A DNA stretch of 64,000 nt from Kamptonema formosum PCC 6407 (GTDB lineage Bacteria; Cyanobacteriota; Cyanobacteriia; Cyanobacteriales; Microcoleaceae). Where the stretch lies: the NCBI RefSeq assembly GCF_000332155.1, contig NZ_KB235903.1, positions 549,315 to 613,314 of the forward strand, in the 5' to 3' direction. Below the pieces are notes generated by a model that made no database searches, had not been told where the DNA came from, and was given only the letters and a program-made list of their open reading frames with translations. Below are positions 59,375 through 64,000 of the stretch, piece after piece. Position numbers and translations under genes: made by a program. Each line of letters opens with the position of its first letter. The stretch's first letter is position 1.

Positions 59375-61852
59375 ATGCTTGAAACATTAGTTAAAAATAC
59401 GGATACCAAGGTTGCTAAAGAAGAAGCCCTTGTGCTGTGGTTTGATGAGGTAGGGATTGCAGATATCCCGCTAGTGGGCGGAAAGAACGCATCTTTAGGG
59501 GAAATGATTCGACAACTCACCCCCAAAGGTATTAATGTTCCTAATGGATTCGCTACCACAGCTTACGCCTACCGCTACTTTATTAAGTCGGCGGGTTTAG
59601 AAGCGAAATTGCGATCGCTCTTTGCCGACTTAGACGTAGAAGATGGGCCAAATCTGCGGCTACGAGGCAAGCAAGCACGGACTTTGATTTTAGAAACACC
59701 TTTTCCGCAAGACTTGCAAGATGCAATTACAGGCGCTTACGGACAATTGTGCGATCGCTACGGCGAAGCCACAGATGTCGCCGTGCGCTCGTCCGCTACA
59801 GCAGAAGACTTGCCAGATGCGAGTTTTGCCGGACAGCAAGAAACTTATCTGAATGTTCAAAGTTGCAGTGGCGTGCTTGACTGCACTCACAAGTGCTTTG
59901 CTTCCATTTTCACCGATCGCGCTATTTCCTACCGTCAAATCAAAGGTTTCGACCACTTTGAAGTTGCGCTTTCAGTTGGCGTTCAAAAAATGGTGCGATC
60001 GGATTTGGCATCCTCTGGGGTGATGTTCTCGATCGATACAGAAACCGGATTTAAGAATGCAGCGCTCGTCACCGCCGCCTACGGGTTGGGTGAAAACGTC
60101 GTGCAAGGGGCCGTGAACCCCGACGAATACTTAGTGTTTAAACCCACACTCAAACAGGGTTTCCGCCCGATTTTAGAGAAACGCCTGGGTACAAAAGAAG
60201 TCAAAATGGTGTATGACTTGGGCGGCTCTAAGTACACGAAAAACGTATCAGTACCAGTCTCAGAACGGGGAAAATTTGCGATCGAGGACGATGAAATTCT
60301 GCAACTAGCAAAATGGGCCGTTTTGATCGAAGATCACTACTCCCAAGTGCGCGGTATGTATACGCCGATGGACATTGAATGGGCGAAAGATGGGCTCACA
60401 AACGAACTATTCATCGTCCAAGCGCGGCCGGAAACCGTACAATCGCAAAAATCCGGTTCTGTCCTGCGGAATTACAAGCTCAAAGGCACAGGAAATATCC
60501 TAGTTAAAGGTCGTTCCGTTGGCGAAATGATTGGACAAGGTAAAGCGCGGGTAATTCTGGATGCACACAGAATTGATGATTTCCAAGCTGGTGAAGTTTT
60601 GGTGACGAACAAAACCGACCCCGACTGGGAACCGATTATGAAAAAAGCCAGCGCGATCGTCACTAATGCTGGTGGCCGCACCTGTCACGCGGCGATTATT
60701 GCTCGCGAGATGGGAATCCCTGCGATCGTTGGTTGCGGCGACGCGACGAAAGTTTTGCAAACAGGTCAAGAGGTGACAATTTCTTGTTCTGAAGGAGAAG
60801 AAGGCAAAGTTTATGAAGGTTTAGTACCCTTTGAAGTCCAAGAAACTGCACTGGATAACTTGCCCAAAACTCGCACTAAAATCTTGATGAATGTTGGCAA
60901 TCCAGAGGAAGCATTCGGTTTATCTGCAATTCCTTGTGACGGTGTTGGTTTGGCACGCTTAGAGTTCATTATTGCCAATCACATCAAAGCACATCCGATG
61001 GCATTGATTAAGTTTGATGAGTTGGAGGATGAAGCTGTTAAAAACGAAATCGCTGAATTGACCGCGCTTTACGAACACAAACCCGATTTCTTCACGGATA
61101 AACTGGCTCATGGCATTGGTATGATTGCAGCGGCATTTTATCCCAATCCTGTAGTAGTGCGGATGAGCGATTTCAAGAGCAATGAATACGCAAATCTTTT
61201 GGGTGGTCGCCAATTTGAACCCAAGGAAGAAAACCCGATGATTGGGTGGCGCGGTGCTTCTCGCTATTATGACCCGAATTACCGGGAGGCTTATGCTCTG
61301 GAATGCAAAGCTTTGAAGCGGGTACGGGATGAAATGGGTTTGACGAATGTCATCCCGATGATTCCATTTTGCCGCACCCCAGATGAAGGCCGAAAAGTGT
61401 TAGCAGAGATGGCAAAACATGGTTTAGTTAAGGGTGAAAATGGGTTGCAAGTTTACGTAATGTGCGAGTTACCAAGTAACGTCATTTTCGCTGATGAATT
61501 TGCCGCTGTCTTTGATGGTTTCTCCATTGGATCGAACGATTTAACGCAGTTAACGTTAGGTTTAGACCGCGATTCAGCTTTGGTTGCTCACATTTTTGAT
61601 GAGCGCAATGAGGCAGTTAAACGGATGGTACAAATTGCAATTAAGGCGGCGAAGAAATATAACCGTAAGATTGGAATTTGCGGTCAAGCGCCGAGCGATT
61701 ATCCTGAGTTTGCGCGGTTCTTAGTTGAGTTAGGAATTGATTCGCTGTCTTTGAATCCTGATTCTGTGTTGAAGACTTTGTTGGATATTGCCAAACTTGA
61801 GTCTTCGGGTGGGGTGATGGATTTAGCGATGGATGTTGCTAAGCTTGGCTAA
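59375..61852 (+). CDS. ppsA: phosphoenolpyruvate synthase
   Basis: 825 residues. ATP-grasp-type N-terminal domain (DIPLVGGKNASLGEMIRQLT; VAVRSSATAEDLPDASFAGQ), swivelling domain with the phospho-His in GGRTCHAAIIAREMGIPAIV (about residue 438), and a TIM-barrel C-terminal PEP-binding domain (GVGLARLEFIIANHI; MIPFCRTPDEGRKV; FSIGSNDLTQLTLGLDRDSA; KIGICGQAPSDYPEF). It makes PEP from pyruvate and ATP in gluconeogenesis. GGAGG lies upstream of the ATG. Confidence 0.96.
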   Translation: MLETLVKNTDTKVAKEEALVLWFDEVGIADIPLVGGKNASLGEMIRQLTPKGINVPNGFATTAYAYRYFIKSAGLEAKLRSLFADLDVEDGPNLRLRGKQARTLILETPFPQDLQDAITGAYGQLCDRYGEATDVAVRSSATAEDLPDASFAGQQETYLNVQSCSGVLDCTHKCFASIFTDRAISYRQIKGFDHFEVALSVGVQKMVRSDLASSGVMFSIDTETGFKNAALVTAAYGLGENVVQGAVNPDEYLVFKPTLKQGFRPILEKRLGTKEVKMVYDLGGSKYTKNVSVPVSERGKFAIEDDEILQLAKWAVLIEDHYSQVRGMYTPMDIEWAKDGLTNELFIVQARPETVQSQKSGSVLRNYKLKGTGNILVKGRSVGEMIGQGKARVILDAHRIDDFQAGEVLVTNKTDPDWEPIMKKASAIVTNAGGRTCHAAIIAREMGIPAIVGCGDATKVLQTGQEVTISCSEGEEGKVYEGLVPFEVQETALDNLPKTRTKILMNVGNPEEAFGLSAIPCDGVGLARLEFIIANHIKAHPMALIKFDELEDEAVKNEIAELTALYEHKPDFFTDKLAHGIGMIAAAFYPNPVVVRMSDFKSNEYANLLGGRQFEPKEENPMIGWRGASRYYDPNYREAYALECKALKRVRDEMGLTNVIPMIPFCRTPDEGRKVLAEMAKHGLVKGENGLQVYVMCELPSNVIFADEFAAVFDGFSIGSNDLTQLTLGLDRDSALVAHIFDERNEAVKRMVQIAIKAAKKYNRKIGICGQAPSDYPEFARFLVELGIDSLSLNPDSVLKTLLDIAKLESSGGVMDLAMDVAKLG

Positions 61853-62067
61853 TTTTTATTTTGGGTTATTGGATTGAATTTTAGTTTTATGAGGCTGCTC
61901 TGGTAGAATTTCTACTGGGGTAGTTTTCTTTTTGTCGGCGATGATAAATACTAAATCTAACTGCGATCGCCTATTGATGGGCTTTCAGTGCTACACTAAA
62001 ATCTTCTAAATAAAGAGCGATCGCGCCTAATAAAAAAGAGCGATACCAGTGCATTGTCAAATAAAAA

Positions 62068-62313
62068 ATGTTTGACCTCTACCAGCGTGTTTCCTTAAAT
62101 TGCGATTTTCCAGAACATCACCTCAAAAAAGGTGATGTAGCCACTCTCATTGATTATGTCCCCCATCCGGGTAACGGAGAAGAAGGTAGCGTGCTAGAAA
62201 TCTTCAGCGCTACTGGGGAATCAATTGCCGTTGTCATTGTTCCTACTTCTGCAATTAAACCCTTGAGAAACGATGAAATTTTAACCGTTCGGCCCCTAGC
62301 AGAGGTTAGCTAA
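62068..62313 (+). CDS. DUF4926-type small protein
   Basis: 81 residues. The pattern MFDLYQRVSLNCDFPEHHLK with KKGDVATLIDYVPHP and EEGSVLEIFSATGE is characteristic of DUF4926, small beta-barrel proteins often seen in cyanobacteria and sometimes beside toxin-antitoxin genes. Function unknown; no partner gene is adjacent. Confidence 0.82.
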   Translation: MFDLYQRVSLNCDFPEHHLKKGDVATLIDYVPHPGNGEEGSVLEIFSATGESIAVVIVPTSAIKPLRNDEILTVRPLAEVS

Positions 62314-62412
62314 ATTGTAGGATAGAAGTAAAGTAATGGGGAGAGCGATCGCGCTTTTTGTTATTTGGGATAGAGGAGCGATCGCGGAGCTTACTTCTGT
62401 TTGATTTGCAGC

Positions 62413-62802
62413 CTAAACAAGAGTAGCTTTCGCATATTCCGTAACAGGTTTTAAATCAATGTCATCGTTGGAAGTCAGTATTTTAAATAGATGACGCGGG
62501 ATGCCGGCAGCTATCAAAGCTTCCAAATCTCGATGCAGCTTTGACCAGTCCTCATAAATGCCAACAAACTGACTTACACAAGCTAAAGATGAATCTTTAG
62601 GGTCATTAACTCCTGTGTATCTGTACTCAATATTAAAACCTACTTTTTCCCCAATTTCTTCAATATCCCAGTCTACAAGATCGAGATCCATCGCTTCAAT
62701 AGCTAGGGCAATATAACCGGGCGGTATGGGGTCAAGAGGTTCGCAGCACCAACCAAGAGCAGAGTTCCATACGCTTTGACCAACTGATTCTCGAATTTTC
62801 AT
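62413..62802 (-). CDS. protein of unknown function
   Basis: 129 residues, acidic. MKIRESVGQSVWNSALGWCC is followed by IPPGYIALAIEAMDLDLVDW and an LHRDLEALIAAGIPRHLFKI segment near the C-terminus. I recognise no family. It is only 10 bp downstream of a 58-codon ORF on the same strand (62813-62989), so the two are probably co-transcribed. Confidence 0.65.
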   Translation of the reverse strand: MKIRESVGQSVWNSALGWCCEPLDPIPPGYIALAIEAMDLDLVDWDIEEIGEKVGFNIEYRYTGVNDPKDSSLACVSQFVGIYEDWSKLHRDLEALIAAGIPRHLFKILTSNDDIDLKPVTEYAKATLV

Positions 62803-62812
62803 ATGTTTTCCC

Positions 62813-62989
62813 TCACTGAAAGTAGCAGCAAAACCAGGCTTTTCCTTCAGGGCGAACGTCTACAAGAGGCCGTTCGTATTGACTTGCTAGCTGTTCGCAT
62901 TTCTTTTTGGCTTCTTTTAAGTTATATGCTTGTACGGGTTCGTTGATGGGATTGCCAAGTTCTTCTTTTTCCCGCTCTGGATCTCTCAC
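62813..62989 (-). CDS. short protein of unknown function (58 residues)
   Basis: GTG start at 62989, preceded by AAGGGGG, stop at 62813. Translation begins MRDPEREKEELGNPINEP, continues with a helix LKEAKKKCEQLASQYE and ends VRPEGKAWFCCYFQ. Codon use and composition look like a real protein, and the gene sits 10 bp before the next gene on the same strand. There are three cysteines, two of them adjacent near the C-terminus. No family recognised. Confidence 0.6.
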   Translation of the reverse strand: MRDPEREKEELGNPINEPVQAYNLKEAKKKCEQLASQYERPLVDVRPEGKAWFCCYFQ

Positions 62990-63276
62990 TCATCCCCCTT
63001 GTTAGGTTTCCTCCAATTGCTATATTCTCACGCTCGCACATCCTGTACAAGCTAATATGTTATCATGTTAACATACAAAATATTTGCGGGTGAATAGAAA
63101 AAAGAGCGATCGCGCTTTGAGATTGAGAGATGGGAGAGGGGCGATCGCGCATCTTGTAAAAAAGAGCGATCTGCCTTCATTGAGTGAGAAATTGCTACTT
63201 CAGAACACAATAGTGGTAGCTTTCTCCTCTTAAACTCAAGTCCAGCCACGATAAGCTGTTCGACATCTAAACTGCA
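62990..63276. other. intergenic region with HIP1 sites
   Basis: About 290 bp with several GCGATCGC-type octamers and a short palindrome ATGTTATCATGTTAACAT (63057-63074). No gene or larger repeat was seen. Confidence 0.5.
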
Positions 63277-63944
63277 TTAACTCGCGTTACCTTTATTTTT
63301 TATTTTTCGGTTCCATTTCATAATTAGTCCTCCTTCATTTAAAAGTTTATGTAACAGTGATTCTAGTTTTTCAAGGGATTCAAATAATCTATTGGCAACA
63401 TATTCCTTGGCGGAATGCCATACTAATTCAACTAGGTTATAGTCAGGGCTATATTTGGGCAAAAACTCTATGATTAGATTCGGCATTTCTGACGCTATTT
63501 TCTGTAAAGTCTCTGCTTTTTTATGAAAACTATGGTATCTTGCTTATCCTCTAAGCTGTATTTAGCCCAGAGGTAAACATACTTTTTTGATTTTAAAATT
63601 CTCCTTACTTGGATACTACTCAGATCAATTCCCGTCTTCTCTCCTAGATGTATTGCAAGTCTAGCTGTTGTCCATCTTCCGAACTCGTAACCATATTGCT
63701 CAGGCTCTACTTCAACTGTTTCTAAAAGTAAATTAATGTATTTTTCTGTGGCTTTTCGGTAATTACCCTTCATCCTATTATCTTTAAAACTGTCTAAATT
63801 ATCAGGATCACCATGAATGCTCCAGTAGGCAATTTTTCTGAGAGAACATCCAATTAGTTCAGCAGTTTGAGCTTGTGTATTTCCGTTGTTTAGTAATAAA
63901 AATATTAACGCTCTTTGTCGGATGTAACGATTGAAAAAGCGCAT
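63277..63944 (-). pseudogene. IS630-family transposase, internally deleted and frameshifted
   Basis: The N-terminal part (63495-63944, 149 residues) holds the helix-turn-helix region: RQRALIFLLLNNGNTQAQTA with ELIGCSLRKIAYW and FGRWTTARLAIHLGEKTGID. The C-terminal part (63277-63486, 69 residues) holds the end of the catalytic domain, IEFLPKYSPDYNLVELVWHS. Between them most of the DDE catalytic core (about 100 or more residues) is missing, and the join is frameshifted: the other frame reads KKAETLQKIASEMPNLIIEF across it. It cannot be active. Confidence 0.82.
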
Positions 63945-64000
63945 AGGAGTAGCCAGCCGCAGGCATCACATCTTGACAAAATAACTTGTATCAATTATCA

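Overview
The window is chromosomal DNA of a filamentous cyanobacterium, probably an Oscillatoria/Phormidium/Microcoleus-type organism. The signs are very frequent HIP1 octamers (GCGATCGC), runs of 7-bp tandem repeats between genes, small palindromic elements, a fraC-fraD-fraE filament-integrity operon, gas vesicle accessory genes and several cyanobacterial small families (DUF760, TIGR02450, DUF4926-like). Most of it is ordinary chromosome with one or two genes per transcript; what is unusual is how strongly small repeats and insertion-sequence relics have shaped the intergenic DNA and, in places, the genes.

Layout. 1-8 kb: the 3' part of a TPR-sulfotransferase fusion, a PucC/BCD-family MFS carrier, an inositol-monophosphatase-family enzyme, an ABC exporter, an FMN reductase and a ChaN-type lipoprotein. 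8.7-12.6 kb: two zinc alcohol dehydrogenases, a DUF1963 gene that looks like an inserted cassette, a small conserved gene and cutA. 13-17 kb: two family-2 glycosyltransferases and an FAD oxidoreductase, probably for surface polysaccharide. 17.6-23.7 kb: a complete five-gene branched-chain/neutral amino acid ABC importer (binding protein, two permeases, two ATPases). 23.9-29.3 kb: a giant hybrid histidine kinase (CBS, PAS, GAF, HisKA, HATPase, degenerate receiver, receiver, Hpt), then a 1-kb gene-free stretch.

30.3-34.6 kb: gas vesicle genes (GvpW-like, gvpV, gvpG, gvpF) next to a CDC48-like double AAA+ ATPase, with no gvpA in the window. 35-43.9 kb: RRM protein, LysM-M23 peptidase, HtrA-type protease, DUF760, scpB, ABC ATPase, a secreted protein, a KilA-N plus nuclease-like fusion, a Trp-rich protein, a methyltransferase and an ADP-ribosylglycohydrolase. 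44.4-46.7 kb: fraCDE. 46.9-52.5 kb: larE, moaC, tRNA-Arg(ACG), MFS carrier, a truncated DUF433 gene, gmhB-like phosphatase and a heptosyltransferase. 52.6-54.5 kb: an IS200/IS605-type element carrying only tnpB, followed by nested palindromic elements. 54.6-62.8 kb: Uma2 nuclease, ispD, LysR, small proteins, HxlR, PEP synthase, small genes. 63.3-63.9 kb: a decayed IS630-type transposase.

No CRISPR array, prophage or clear new defence island was seen. The best leads are: the KilA-N/PD-(D/E)XK-like fusion; the tnpB with a rearranged RuvC site and a matching solo left end 22 kb away; the gas vesicle island with an AAA+ ATPase; the DUF1963 cassette flanked by a 28-bp duplication of the next gene's start; and microsatellite DNA inserted in frame into two enzymes. 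All calls come from reading the sequence and remembered family features; no search was run.
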